Part shown: in pieces, positions 39,891-49,556 of the stretch
How positions within the stretch are numbered: the stretch's first letter is position 1
How the letters are laid out: the number at the start of each line of letters is the position of its first letter
Made by a program: the position numbers and the translations under genes
Source: an uncultured Myxococcales bacterium
GTDB taxonomy: Bacteria; Myxococcota_A; UBA9042
Direction: 5' to 3'
Length of the DNA: 64,000 bases
NCBI GenBank assembly: GCA_903842345.1
Contig: CAIMLR010000035.1
Span: 39,632 to 103,631, forward strand
Notes under the pieces: generated by a model
The model's database searches: none
Told to the model about the DNA's origin: nothing
The model's input: the letters and a program-made list of their open reading frames with translations, nothing else

Positions 39891-40036
39891 TGCGGGCTCC
39901 TTGGCGCGCAACCTAACACGGGAATTGCAGAATCAGCAAGGCGCGGGCGGGCTTTCCGCAGGGCGACCGCGCTTGACGACCTGCCGGAGCGGGCCCAAAC
40001 TGGCCGCGGTTGTCGGTACGTGCAGGCTGATGGGGC

Positions 40037-41353
40037 GTGCGCGCGCGGAAACCGGGGTGTCCCGTGGTTGGCAAATGGTCTCGCCGATTCCATCCGGCGA
40101 TTCGGCAGTGCGGCGTCCTCGCCGTGCCGCTGCTGCTGCTCTGTCCCGCCATCGCCCCGCGCGCCCATGCGCAGGGCGCGAGCGACGAGCCCGTGAGCAT
40201 GCGCGGGCCCTTCACGTGGACGCAAAAACGCGGCCAGTTCGGTGCGATCGTTCAAGGCGACCTCAAGATCCGCCTCCTGCCGGCCGCCGGGACGTTTACC
40301 TGCTTTGTGCAGGGCCAGGGCAAGCTGGAAGGCCAGCTCAAGGTCGGACCCAGCACGACGCGCATCGACGGCAACGTCACCTTGGCCGCGAGCAGCTGTT
40401 CCGGCACGTGGAACGCCGCGAGCGGCGCGATGGCCGGCACCGCGCAACTGCACGTCAAGACCATCGGCAAGACGACGGTCGACATCCACACCCAAGGCGT
40501 GAGCCAGCACCAGGACGAGCCGATCGATGCCGATTCGAGCGACGCGCTGATTCTCTCCGGGACGCTCGCGCCCCAGGGCGGCACGGGCAACGCGCGCTAC
40601 GTCAAGGGCGGCGCTTTTGCCTGGACCGTCGCGGCAGACGGCGGTGTGGCGCCGACAACGCCGCCCGTCGCACCGGAGCCACAGCCACAAAGCCTGACGC
40701 AGAAGCTCGGGCAGGCGCTGGGTCAGGCCTTGAGTCCGCCGCCGGGAACGCCGCCGCCGGTCGTCAAGAAACCGCATGGCGCGGCGTCGCAGGCGGACCT
40801 CGACAAGCTGACCGCGCAAAAGCAGCAGTACAAGGCCGATTTGGCCAAGGCGCTGGACGACGAGAAAGCCCACAAGGAGTTTGTGAACGGCCTGGACGAG
40901 TCGGCCGGCAAAGGCGCGCTGGATGGCCTGAAAGCGACGCTGGAACACGGTGCGGCGGTGCTGGACGAGGCGCTCAAGAAGAACAAGTGGGACGAGCACG
41001 CGCCGCCCGGTGCCGCAAGCAAGACGTGGTCAGCGGTGGACAAGCTCATGAAGCTCAAAGAAATGGTGGGCGATATTCAGGAAGTGCGGCAGACGTTTGA
41101 GGGCGTGGACAAGGACGTGAAGAACGGCGTCTACAACGCCAACCGCGGGCAAATGCTGAAGGGGACGGCCGTGCTGGGCAAGACGTTGAAAGTCGTGGTG
41201 GACAAGCTGCCGATCGTCGGGTCCGCGGGATCGGAGATCGTCGACAAGACGTTTGGCACGGTGCTCAAGGTGGCCACCGCGCGCGCCAAGTTGGGCACGC
41301 GTTGGGACTGCTGCACCGCGGACCCAGAAAGCGACTGCTGCTTTGGAGACTGA
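40037..41353 (+). CDS. Secreted coiled-coil protein of unknown function
   Basis: A 438-residue protein. No ATG opens it: GTG at 40037 or GTG at 40064 both give a signal peptide ending AHAQG near residue 46 (or 37). A beta-rich domain of repeated anti-parallel strands (about 50-200) precedes a Pro-rich hinge and a coiled coil (about 250-345). The end carries CCTADPESDCC, a Cys pair motif of unknown role. The gene downstream starts one base after its stop, so they are co-expressed. No family recognised. Confidence 0.6.
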   Translation: MRARKPGCPVVGKWSRRFHPAIRQCGVLAVPLLLLCPAIAPRAHAQGASDEPVSMRGPFTWTQKRGQFGAIVQGDLKIRLLPAAGTFTCFVQGQGKLEGQLKVGPSTTRIDGNVTLAASSCSGTWNAASGAMAGTAQLHVKTIGKTTVDIHTQGVSQHQDEPIDADSSDALILSGTLAPQGGTGNARYVKGGAFAWTVAADGGVAPTTPPVAPEPQPQSLTQKLGQALGQALSPPPGTPPPVVKKPHGAASQADLDKLTAQKQQYKADLAKALDDEKAHKEFVNGLDESAGKGALDGLKATLEHGAAVLDEALKKNKWDEHAPPGAASKTWSAVDKLMKLKEMVGDIQEVRQTFEGVDKDVKNGVYNANRGQMLKGTAVLGKTLKVVVDKLPIVGSAGSEIVDKTFGTVLKVATARAKLGTRWDCCTADPESDCCFGD

Positions 41354-41354
41354 C

Positions 41355-42089
41355 ATGCCGCTTGCACACATGACCCTGCACCGATTCGCGTTGGCGGCGA
41401 CCCTGCTTGGCGCGGCGCTGGCGAACGCCGGTTGCGACAAGGCGCGCGCGTTTGTCCACGAAAAGACTGCGGCAGCGCCCGTCGCGCCAGTCGTCGCCGC
41501 AGCGGATGCCACGCCTGCGCCGCCGCCGCCACCGCCTGCGCCACCCCCATTGCCAGTCGCCGCTGCGGCGCCCGATGTGCCACCGACTCCGCCCGAGCCG
41601 CCGCCGCGCCCGGTTCGTCCGTTGGAACCGGCGACCGTTCGAGCCCGCCTGGCGCTGGCAGAAGTGGGCATCGCGCTGGCGGAGGATGCCGTCGTGGAAG
41701 AGGGCGGGACGCTGCGCGTGAACCTGGAGGCGAGCGCGGCGACCGACTACGATCGGCAACTGCTGACGCAATGGGCCCTTTGTTTTGGCACGCTGGCGCC
41801 CTTTGCCCGCGAGGACGTGCGCATCGTCAACACCGTGGGCGGCGTCCCCGCGCTGAGCGTGACGGCAACGCGGGGCAACATCGAGGCGCTGGCCAAAGGG
41901 GAAATCGAGACGGCGGATTTTCTCGCGCAGCTGCACCTGGCCAAGCTGCTGCCGTCGCCGGTCCAGACGGCGGCCGATCCCGCGCCGCCACGGCCGCAGC
42001 ACCCTGCCCCGACGCTGCATCCGCGGCCGACGCCTGCGCGCCAGGCGCCGCGGTCGATGCGCGCGCCGTCGACGTACCGGACGCGCTAG
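41355..42089 (+). CDS. Secreted Pro-rich protein, possible lipoprotein
   Basis: A 244-residue protein with an N-terminal signal ending NAGC near residue 27; the residue three before Cys is Asn, so lipidation is doubtful. Residues about 45-95 are almost all Pro and Ala (a wall-spanning linker). The domain at about 100-205 (RARLALAEVGIALAEDAVV and RIVNTVGGVPALSVTATRG) is unknown to me. The end is again Pro/Arg-rich. ATG at 41355, one base after the upstream stop. It converges on the lipase gene with a three-base gap. Confidence 0.65.
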   Translation: MPLAHMTLHRFALAATLLGAALANAGCDKARAFVHEKTAAAPVAPVVAAADATPAPPPPPPAPPPLPVAAAAPDVPPTPPEPPPRPVRPLEPATVRARLALAEVGIALAEDAVVEEGGTLRVNLEASAATDYDRQLLTQWALCFGTLAPFAREDVRIVNTVGGVPALSVTATRGNIEALAKGEIETADFLAQLHLAKLLPSPVQTAADPAPPRPQHPAPTLHPRPTPARQAPRSMRAPSTYRTR

Positions 42090-42092
42090 GCG

Positions 42093-43205
42093 CTACGGCG
42101 TTTGATGATCCCGCACGAGCGCGAGCTGGACGTCAGCCGTCAGATCCTTCAGGCCAAAATGGCCATAGGGCGCGGTCGCAAACGTCACTTCCGCCGTTTG
42201 GCCCGGCAGGCGGCTTGTCGGCTGCCCGTACACGATGTCCGCATAACCGATGATTTCGTCCACCGTCGACCACAGCGCGCAGCGGAAGCCGCCCTCGTAG
42301 CCGGATGTCTGCAGCAGGTCGGTCAGATACGCCGAGCGGCCGGCCACGGTGACGCCCAGGAGCGTGCCGGGGTACAGGCCGTTGGTGGCGCTGCAGGTCG
42401 GCGTGGTCGGACCCGTCAGGAAGCACGAAGTGAGGCCGAGGTTGGCGCCGGCGATGCCGACAAACGCATCGACGTGATCGGTGAGGGGCGCGCCAACTGC
42501 ATACGCGCCGCCATCGCCCGGATCGTTGGCGCTGCCGCCGAGTACGACTTTGCGCGCCAGCGTGACCCCCATGGAATGCGCGACGATGTCGACCTTCTGC
42601 GCCCCGGTGTACGCCAGGACCGCTTCCACGAACGCGCGGAGATGCTGGATGTTCTTGCGCGAATGGTCCTGTTGCGCCGCTTGCGCAGCATCCGCTGGCC
42701 CCCACGTCGTCGCGTAGAGCTCCGCGTCCGTGTAGCCGTGCTGCGCGAACCACGCGCGGGAGGCCGTCCAGCCCGTCTGGCCCACCGCCGTTCCCAGCGC
42801 CTTGTCCGAGTTGCCGTGGATGAAGATGACCGGGTCGTGCGGGATCGCCTCGCCCGCGTGCGCCCGCCCGCCAAAGCTGCCGCCGATCAGGTCATCGCGC
42901 GCAAGATCGGCGACGTCATACTGGTGCGCGACCAGCCAAGCGCGGAAATCGGCGGTCAAGCCTGCGGTCGCCGCAACGCCAGAATCGGGCGCAGCGTCTG
43001 CCGCCGTGTCCGCTGCTGCATCCACCGGGGCGTCGCTCGTCGCGCCATCGGCCGCAGCGTCGGGGGCAACGTCGGGCGCGGCGTCCGGCGATGCGGTGTC
43101 GCTGACCGTCACGTCCAGCACGGCGGCGGCGTCGACCGCCGCAGGTGCCGCAGCACCGCCGCATGCGCCCAGACACAAGGAGAACAACAGGACTGCGCGC
43201 TTCAC
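42093..43205 (-). CDS. Lipoprotein lipase/alpha-beta hydrolase
   Basis: A 370-residue lipoprotein starting at GTG 43203-43205: signal with lipobox LGAC, then a 65-residue Ala/Asp/Pro/Val linker. The catalytic domain has FIHGNSDKALG (oxyanion region), the nucleophile elbow VAHSMGVT (Ser in AHSMG) and a late Asp/His region ending YGHFGLKDL. It resembles the class 2 lipase (EstA-like, PF01674) group. Inference: an outer-membrane or surface esterase. The longer frame starting at 43274 adds residues without support. Confidence 0.85.
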   Translation of the reverse strand: MKRAVLLFSLCLGACGGAAAPAAVDAAAVLDVTVSDTASPDAAPDVAPDAAADGATSDAPVDAAADTAADAAPDSGVAATAGLTADFRAWLVAHQYDVADLARDDLIGGSFGGRAHAGEAIPHDPVIFIHGNSDKALGTAVGQTGWTASRAWFAQHGYTDAELYATTWGPADAAQAAQQDHSRKNIQHLRAFVEAVLAYTGAQKVDIVAHSMGVTLARKVVLGGSANDPGDGGAYAVGAPLTDHVDAFVGIAGANLGLTSCFLTGPTTPTCSATNGLYPGTLLGVTVAGRSAYLTDLLQTSGYEGGFRCALWSTVDEIIGYADIVYGQPTSRLPGQTAEVTFATAPYGHFGLKDLTADVQLALVRDHQTP

Positions 43206-43404
43206 GATGGCTCCGGGGGCAGATGCGGGTGCATCCGGTGCAGCGGTGTGCCACGACGGCACGGTGAAGCGCAAGCGGCGATCTGAGTCAACGTGAACAG
43301 CTCGGCGCGGGAATCCGGGTGCAGAAGGTCGGTCGAACGCGGCCCCATCAGGTGACGCGGCGCGCCGGAGGGTTCACAATTGCGCCACAAACCAAGGTGA
43401 TGTC

Positions 43405-44319
43405 ATGCCAAACGAAATCCCCGAGATCAAGGTCGATGCCCTCGTACCACCGGAGATGGCCGCGAAGGCGGAGGACGTCGGCGTCAAGAAGGCGCAGTTG
43501 GACGCGCTGGACATGTTCGCGCTCGCGGTCCTCGCCGGCGCCTTCATCGCCATGGGCGCCGTCTTTGCCACCACCGTCACTTCCGGCGGCATCGCCGTGA
43601 AAGCCGCCGACGGCGCCACCGCCTTCACCACCGCCCTCCCGTGGGGCATCACGCGACTGCTCGGCGGCGTGGCGTTTTCCCTCGGGCTCATCCTTGTCGT
43701 CATCGGCGGCGCGGAGCTGTTCACCGGCAACAACCTGATCGTCATGGCGTGGACCTCCCGCAAGGTCAGCACCGGCGCGCTCCTGCGCAGTTGGGCCATC
43801 GTCTACGCCGGCAACTTCCTCGGCGCGCTGGCCACGGCGGCGTTGATGTTCGTCAGCAAGCAGTACCTGTTTGCGTCCGGCGCCGTCGGCGCAAATGCCC
43901 TCAACACCGCCAACGTCAAGGTCGGCTATGACTTCGGCCAAGCCTTCGCGCTCGGCATCCTCTGCAACGCGCTCGTCTGCATGGCGGTCTGGCTCTGCTA
44001 CTCCGCGCGCAGCACGGGTGACAAGATCCTCGCCATCGTCTTTCCCGTCACCGCGTTTGTCGCCGCCGGCTTCGAGCACAGCATCGCCAACATGTACTTC
44101 ATCCCCATGGGTTTGTTCATCAAGGACTTCGCCAGCGGCGATTTCTGGCGGCTCATCGGCAGCGCGCCGGACAAGTTCGCCAACCTGACGTGGCACAACT
44201 TCTTTGTCGCCAACCTCCTGCCAGTCACGCTTGGCAACCTGGTCGGCGGCGCCGTCATGGTCGGCGCCATCTACTGGTTCGTGTACCTGCGCAAGAAAGC
44301 CAAAGGCATCGCCCGCTGA
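43405..44319 (+). CDS. Formate/nitrite transporter (FNT) family channel
   Basis: A 304-residue inner-membrane pentameric channel. Six or seven helices with the FNT marks IGGAELFTGNNLIVMAW, AGNFLGALATAALMF, LCNALVCMAVWLC and FEHSIANMYFIPMG, the last including the central His of the pore. The ribosome site AAGGTGATG precedes ATG. Known: moves formate or nitrite (or HS-) down gradients. No nitrite reductase or formate lyase is nearby, so substrate is open. Its N-terminal 35 residues are cytoplasmic and charged. Confidence 0.92.
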   Translation: MPNEIPEIKVDALVPPEMAAKAEDVGVKKAQLDALDMFALAVLAGAFIAMGAVFATTVTSGGIAVKAADGATAFTTALPWGITRLLGGVAFSLGLILVVIGGAELFTGNNLIVMAWTSRKVSTGALLRSWAIVYAGNFLGALATAALMFVSKQYLFASGAVGANALNTANVKVGYDFGQAFALGILCNALVCMAVWLCYSARSTGDKILAIVFPVTAFVAAGFEHSIANMYFIPMGLFIKDFASGDFWRLIGSAPDKFANLTWHNFFVANLLPVTLGNLVGGAVMVGAIYWFVYLRKKAKGIAR

Positions 44320-44336
44320 CGGCGCAGCAAATCTTG

Positions 44337-44360
44337 TAGCCCGACGCGCCAGCGCGTAGC
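44337..44360. repeat. Short palindromic element downstream of the FNT gene
   Basis: ACGCGC (44344-44349) and GCGCGT (44352-44357) form a tight stem just after TAGCCCG. The TAGCCCG opening also flanks the branched inverted repeat at 6811-6815, so this may be a relic of the same dispersed element, or a terminator for the FNT gene. Confidence 0.35.
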
Positions 44361-44444
44361 CTCCCGCGCAGCCGCCGCGACAACTTCTTGCCGCGCGTGG
44401 GCAACCAAGCCGAGCTTCCCTGTCTGCTCACTGGAATCGTGCTC

Positions 44445-46049
44445 ATGCCGCCGGACCCGCACCGCCCAAGCCGTCTGTACCCGGCGCTGCTCTTGCTGGC
44501 GCCGTTGCTCGCGGGCCTGGCGTGGTACTGCCCGCCGGGTCAGAACATCGGCGACGTCTGCGACTTGCGCTTCAACCTCTTCATCATCGAGCACGGCTAC
44601 CAGTGGCTCACCGGCGGCGTCGCCGACTTCTGGGACGCCGGCATCTTCTACCCCGCGACCCACAACACCGTCGCGTTCTCCGATCACCACATCGGCAATC
44701 TGCCGCTGTACGCGCTGCTGCGTTCGTGCGGGCTGGCGCGAGAAAACGCCCTGACCGTCTGGCTCCAGCTGGTCTGCGTGCTCAATTTCGCCGCCGCGGC
44801 CTGGGTGCTCAAGCGGTTGAGCGGCAGCACGCTCGGCGCGGCGATGGGCGCCTACCTGTTCACATTCGGCATGCCGATGATCAGCCAGATGCTCCACATC
44901 CAGTTGTGGCCGCGCTATTTCGTCCCGCTGGCCGTGTACTTCTGGCTGGCGGCGCTGCGCACTGGCGCGCACCGGCCACTGGCTTTGGCGTTGGCGGCCG
45001 TCGTCGGCCAGCTCTACACGAGCATGTACACCGGCATCTTCCTCGTCGAACTGCTCGGCTGCTTCGGCCTCGCGCACCTGATCCTGCCGGCGACTCGACC
45101 GGGGCTGCGTGCGTGGCTGTGGCCCGTACAGGCGGCGCGCGTGTGGACCGTCCGGCTGGGCTTGGTGGTGCTGGCGCTCCTCGCGCTCCTGCCCGCCGCG
45201 CTGCCCTACCTGCACGCGTTCCGCGATCTCGGCGGCCGCAGCTGGCCGGTCGTCGCCTCCCTGCTGCCCACGCCGCTGACGTACCTCTCGCCCCCGGATC
45301 ACACGCTGGTGTGGCGCGCGCTGACCGGGTTTGGGCGCTGGCAGAACACCAACGGCGAATACCGGATGTTCGTCGGTGGCACGCTGTTCCTGCTTGCGGC
45401 GCTGTACTGGCGCGCGCGGCGACTGGGCCGCGGCTTGGCCGATGAAACGCTGCTCTGGACGACGCTGCTGACCGTGCTGATCGCCGGGCTGTTGACCGCG
45501 CGGTTGTCCAAGTCGCTGTCGCTGTACTACGTGCTGTACCTGCTGCCGGGCGTCGGCTCGCTCCGCGCGATTACCCGCATCATGCTGGTGCTGCTGCTGC
45601 CGTTGGCGCTCCTGATGGCCCTCGCGGTGCGCGCGCTGGAAGCGCAAATGGCGACGTGGCGGCGGCCGTGGCTGCGGCAGCTGGCGGGGCCGGGGCTGTT
45701 AGTGGTGCTGCTCATCGATCAGACGGTGCTCGCGTACCCGCACCACGTCACCGGCGTCGATGCGCCACGTCTGGCGGCGTATGCCGCGGCGCTTCGCACG
45801 CGCCGTCAAGGCTTCAAGGCGTTCGCCATCGTCGGACCGAGCACCATCGTCAACGCCACCGACTCGCTCTGGGTCGCGCAGGAAACCGGCTTCCCAACCA
45901 CGAGCGGCTACAGCGGCAACTTCCCCAAGGACTGGCAGTTCCCGGCAACGCGCGCGGAGGTCAGCGCGTGGCTGGACGCCTGCAACCGCAGCGGCAAGTA
46001 TGGCACCCCGCTGCGCCTCGACGACATCGCGATTCTGGAGGAGAAATGA
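44445..46049 (+). CDS. GT-C-like polytopic membrane protein
   Basis: A 534-residue protein with about eleven membrane helices. It begins with a Pro-rich cytosolic tail and a first helix (LYPALLLLAPLLAGLAWY). The first extracytoplasmic loop has NIGDVCDLRFNLFIIEHGYQW then DFWDAGIFYPATHNTVAFSDHH with acidic and His residues, as in GT-C glycosyltransferases. The last 110 residues are soluble. ATG 44445 is preferred over an upstream TTG. Its TGA overlaps the next gene's ATG, so the pair is one transcript. Inference: lipid-linked sugar transfer for a surface glycan. Confidence 0.78.
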   Translation: MPPDPHRPSRLYPALLLLAPLLAGLAWYCPPGQNIGDVCDLRFNLFIIEHGYQWLTGGVADFWDAGIFYPATHNTVAFSDHHIGNLPLYALLRSCGLARENALTVWLQLVCVLNFAAAAWVLKRLSGSTLGAAMGAYLFTFGMPMISQMLHIQLWPRYFVPLAVYFWLAALRTGAHRPLALALAAVVGQLYTSMYTGIFLVELLGCFGLAHLILPATRPGLRAWLWPVQAARVWTVRLGLVVLALLALLPAALPYLHAFRDLGGRSWPVVASLLPTPLTYLSPPDHTLVWRALTGFGRWQNTNGEYRMFVGGTLFLLAALYWRARRLGRGLADETLLWTTLLTVLIAGLLTARLSKSLSLYYVLYLLPGVGSLRAITRIMLVLLLPLALLMALAVRALEAQMATWRRPWLRQLAGPGLLVVLLIDQTVLAYPHHVTGVDAPRLAAYAAALRTRRQGFKAFAIVGPSTIVNATDSLWVAQETGFPTTSGYSGNFPKDWQFPATRAEVSAWLDACNRSGKYGTPLRLDDIAILEEK

Positions 46050-47695
46050 CGGATTCACCCGGCCAACCCGACCCGCCTCTGCCGGCTTGGCAGCGCGTGC
46101 TGCAATCCGTCCCGGAGCGCGTCGTGAGCAGCCTGTCCTCGCGGTTTTGGCTGCGCTGGGGCATGCACGTGGCGCTGCTGGCGGCGCTTCTGGTCAGCGC
46201 GACGGTCGTCGTCGGCACGTGGCGGATCATCCGCACGCCGTACACGGTGGAGTGCGTGGAAGCCGGCATGGTGCAAATGGTGGATCGCGTGCTGGAGGGC
46301 AAGCCGCTCTACACGCAGCCGGAGCTCGATTATTCGCCGTATCCGTACGGTCCCGCGATGTTCCACCTCGCCGCGGCGATGGTGCGCGCGGGTGCCGAGC
46401 CGCTGATGGCGCTGCGCTGGCTGAACGCGCTGGGCATGTTGGTCGCGTGTCTGGCGACGCTGCTGCTGGCGCGGTCCTGGCGGGCAAGCTGGCCGCTCGC
46501 GCTGATCGCCGGCCTGTGGCCCCTGCTGAGCAATGAGATTACCGGCTTTTTTCTGGGCGTCGCGCACTCGGACGGGCCGTATCTGGCGTTTCTCCTGCTC
46601 GGCCTCCTCACGCTCTTCCGGAGCACAACGTGGCGCGGCGCGGTGGTCGCCGGCGTGTGCTTTGGCCTCGCGATTCCGTTCAAGCAGTCCGCGCTGATGT
46701 ATGGCGCAGTTCTCGGCGCGGCCTGGCTGACCGTCAACTGGCGGCAGGCGCTGATCTTCGGCGCCGCGACGCTTGCCGCCGCCGCGCCCACGCTGCTGCC
46801 ACCGATTCTGCACGGCGACACGTGGGCGCAGTTCTGGCTCTTCAAGTTCGCGTCCGACTTTCCGTTCCATCCGCTGTCGATCGCGATTTTTGGCCGCGGC
46901 CTGCTGGGGCGCGAAGTGATCGCGGCGGTCGTGACGCTCACCGGTGTCGCGCTGGTGATGCACAACGGCCAGAACGAGCGCGCGCGGCGGATGCTGGCGA
47001 TCGTCGTGGCGACTTGGCTCCCGTCGCAACTGCTGGTGATGGGCGTCGCGTACGCCAACAGCTTCTATCCGGCGGCCGCGGTCATCGGCGCGGGCCTGGC
47101 GATGGGCATGACGGAATTGGCGCGCGCTGTGCCGCCAGAAGGCCAGCGGGGGCGGCTGCTGCTCGGGTGCCTGCCGCTCATCACGCTGTTCCAAATCGCC
47201 GCGCTTGTGCACGACACGGGCAAGTACGCGGGCACGCCGGAAACCAACGCGGCGTGGCAGCGCTACGTGCAGTGGCTGCGTGCGGCGCCCGGTGAGGTCA
47301 TCGTGACGGACGATCGCTGGACGCCGCGGTTTACCCAGCACCCGCTCACGGCCTCGGACACCGTCGTGGGCGCGCTCGGCGTCGCACCGCATCAGGGCAA
47401 GCAGCAAGCGGCGCGGCTGACCGCAGCGATCCTCAAGAAAATCAAGGACGATCGGCCGATCGCAGTGGTCACGTTCAGTTGGCCCGGCAAGATGGAGGCG
47501 GACGGCGACTACGTATACGTCGGACCGCTCAACACCGTCGCGCAATGGGGGCCGGCGATCGGCACGGCGGGCTACGTGTGGCAGGTCTTTTTGCGCAAGG
47601 ACCACGCCAACCAGCTCCAAGCGCGGTCGCAAACCGTGATGGAGCGGCTGCAGCGCGGTGAGACCATTGGCTGGCCGGTACCGCCAATCAAGTAG
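46046..47695 (+). CDS. GT-C/ArnT-like glycosyltransferase
   Basis: A 549-residue polytopic protein with about ten helices after a 40-residue cytosolic tail. The first loop contains PYTVECVEAGMVQMVDRVLEG then YTQPELDYSPYPYGP, the acidic loop of PMT/ArnT-like GT-C enzymes. The helix loop GVAHSDGPYLAF and IPFKQSALMYG are also typical. The C-terminal 160 residues are soluble. ATG overlaps the preceding gene's stop by ATGA. Inference: acts with its partner on an undecaprenyl- or dolichol-like carrier. Confidence 0.8.
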   Translation: MTDSPGQPDPPLPAWQRVLQSVPERVVSSLSSRFWLRWGMHVALLAALLVSATVVVGTWRIIRTPYTVECVEAGMVQMVDRVLEGKPLYTQPELDYSPYPYGPAMFHLAAAMVRAGAEPLMALRWLNALGMLVACLATLLLARSWRASWPLALIAGLWPLLSNEITGFFLGVAHSDGPYLAFLLLGLLTLFRSTTWRGAVVAGVCFGLAIPFKQSALMYGAVLGAAWLTVNWRQALIFGAATLAAAAPTLLPPILHGDTWAQFWLFKFASDFPFHPLSIAIFGRGLLGREVIAAVVTLTGVALVMHNGQNERARRMLAIVVATWLPSQLLVMGVAYANSFYPAAAVIGAGLAMGMTELARAVPPEGQRGRLLLGCLPLITLFQIAALVHDTGKYAGTPETNAAWQRYVQWLRAAPGEVIVTDDRWTPRFTQHPLTASDTVVGALGVAPHQGKQQAARLTAAILKKIKDDRPIAVVTFSWPGKMEADGDYVYVGPLNTVAQWGPAIGTAGYVWQVFLRKDHANQLQARSQTVMERLQRGETIGWPVPPIK

Positions 47696-47716
47696 CGTCA
47701 GGGACTTTCAAGCGCT

Positions 47717-49162
47717 ATGGCCTTGCCCGAAACCCCGCACGCGCGCACACTTCGCGCGCGCCCATTGGCGCATGAGCCAGCCATGACCCGCCCGCCGCAG
47801 AACAAGCCCGCCTCCCATCGCCCGCCGAACGACCGTGCGCAGCCGCACCGTCCGACCCAGAATCGCCCGCAGCAGAGCCGCCCGCGGCCGCAGCAGACGC
47901 CGACCGCCCTGCCCGACCACCTGCCGCGCTATCCCGGCTTTGTGACAATCGTGCTGCGTGCCGGCACGGCGACGCCGGTGCTGTCCGGCCACCCGTGGCT
48001 GTTCAGCGGCGCAATTGGCCATGTGGTTCCGCCCGAGGGCACGGTCGCCGAGTCCGGCCAAGCCTGCGCGGTTTTTGACCCGCACGGTCGCTACCTCGGC
48101 CACGGCACGTATCACCCGCAGAGCCAGATCGCCGTACGCCTCGTGGAAGCGGGCATGGACGGCCTCGAGCCCGCGACCCTGCCCGACGGTCCGACGATCG
48201 TCACCAAGCGCCTGGAGCGCGCCACGGGTCTGCGCCGCGACGTCGGCCTGCCGTCGGCGGAAACCGACGCGTATCGGCTCATCAACAGCGAAGGCGATGG
48301 CCTGCCGGGCGTCGTCATCGATCGCTTCGCCGATGGCGCGGTCGTGCAAATCACGACGGCCGGTGCGGCGCGCTGGCAGCAGCCGATCCTCGACTGGCTG
48401 CGCGCGAACGGCTGCGCGTGGGTGCTCGTGCGCGTGCCCAATGACGTGCATCCGGCTGAAGGCCTCGTCGCGGGTCATACCGCGTCGTCGGGCGAAGTTC
48501 CGGCGGAAGTCATCGTGCGCCACAACGGGCTGCAGCTCCGCGTTGAACCGGGTGGCCAGAAGACCGGCATGTACGCCGATCAGCGCCCCAACCACGCGCG
48601 CGTCGCGGAGCTGGCGAAGGGCCGTTTCGTGCTCGATACGTACAGCCATGTCGGCGGTTTTGGCCTGCATGCAGCGCGCGCCGGGGCCAAGCGCGTCGTG
48701 TGCGTGGACGCCTCGCAGCGCGCCATCGATCTGGCGATCCAGCACGCGTCCGACAACGGCGTGGGCATTGATGCGCAGTGCGCGGACGCGGTCCACGTGC
48801 TGGGCCACTACGCGAGCTTGCCGCCGGAAGCGGAGCGACCGTCGCTTGTCATCGTCGATCCGCCGAAATTCGCCACCAAGGCGTCCGCGCTGGAGCAGGC
48901 GATTCGCAAGTACACGCACGTCAACACGCTGGCGATGCAGGCCGTGGCGCAAGACGGGTTCCTCGTGACGTGCTCGTGCTCCGGCCTTGTCGACGTGACG
49001 CAGTTCCTGCGCGTGCTCGGCCAAGCGGCGCACAACGCCGGCCGTACGGTGCAATTGCTGGAACTCCGCGGCCCGGGCGCGGATCATCCGGTGGCGCCGG
49101 CGCATGCGGAAGGTCAGTACCTGAAAGTCGCGATCTGCCGCATCTCCGCGCGGACAGTCTAG
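47717..49162 (+). CDS. RlmI-like rRNA cytosine methyltransferase
   Basis: A 481-residue SAM-dependent methyltransferase of the RlmI (23S rRNA m5C) type. The first 60 residues are a Pro/Gln/Arg-rich tail; a Met at 47783 is an alternative start. The PUA domain (about 70-150) has LSGHPWLFSGAI. The catalytic part has EPGGQKTGMYADQR, SAM motif I in LDTYSHVGGFGLHAARAGA, the DPPKFA motif, and the CSCSGLV catalytic Cys region. Known: methylates a 23S rRNA cytosine. The basic tail may help RNA binding. The next gene is 21 bp further. Confidence 0.9.
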   Translation: MALPETPHARTLRARPLAHEPAMTRPPQNKPASHRPPNDRAQPHRPTQNRPQQSRPRPQQTPTALPDHLPRYPGFVTIVLRAGTATPVLSGHPWLFSGAIGHVVPPEGTVAESGQACAVFDPHGRYLGHGTYHPQSQIAVRLVEAGMDGLEPATLPDGPTIVTKRLERATGLRRDVGLPSAETDAYRLINSEGDGLPGVVIDRFADGAVVQITTAGAARWQQPILDWLRANGCAWVLVRVPNDVHPAEGLVAGHTASSGEVPAEVIVRHNGLQLRVEPGGQKTGMYADQRPNHARVAELAKGRFVLDTYSHVGGFGLHAARAGAKRVVCVDASQRAIDLAIQHASDNGVGIDAQCADAVHVLGHYASLPPEAERPSLVIVDPPKFATKASALEQAIRKYTHVNTLAMQAVAQDGFLVTCSCSGLVDVTQFLRVLGQAAHNAGRTVQLLELRGPGADHPVAPAHAEGQYLKVAICRISARTV

Positions 49163-49183
49163 CCGCCAAAGGACCAAACCGCG

Positions 49184-49507
49184 ATGCGACTGATCCTGGC
49201 GTGGTCGAGCGTGGCAAGCGTCAGCATGTGGCTGCCCGTCGGCATCGCGACCGCGTATGCGTGGCTCGCGCGGCAGGACTTGGAGCAGGCGCCGCCGCTC
49301 GTGCGCAATCTCGCGACCGCGTGGCTCGTCGTCGGGGGCAGCTATCCGGCGGTCTCCACGATGGCTGTGCTCCTCGCGTGGCACTTTCACCGCAAAGGCA
49401 AGGACAACGTCGCCGCGCGCTACATCGCGATTCCCGGCGTCTTCGTCGCGACCGTGTTTGTGCTCGCTGTGACCGTCATCGCGCTGAGTCGCCCCTACAT
49501 GAAGTGA
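49184..49507 (+). CDS. Small membrane protein of unknown function
   Basis: A 107-residue protein with three predicted membrane helices (about 5-28, 43-68, 80-103) joined by short charged loops (HFHRKGKDNVAARY). ATG at 49184 lies 21 bp after the methyltransferase stop, so it is probably in the same transcript, and glpK begins 49 bp later. No family recognised. Confidence 0.6.
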   Translation: MRLILAWSSVASVSMWLPVGIATAYAWLARQDLEQAPPLVRNLATAWLVVGGSYPAVSTMAVLLAWHFHRKGKDNVAARYIAIPGVFVATVFVLAVTVIALSRPYMK

Positions 49508-49556
49508 CGGCGCGCCCCGAGTCCGGTTATCCTGCGGCACCTTCTGGGAGGACTCC

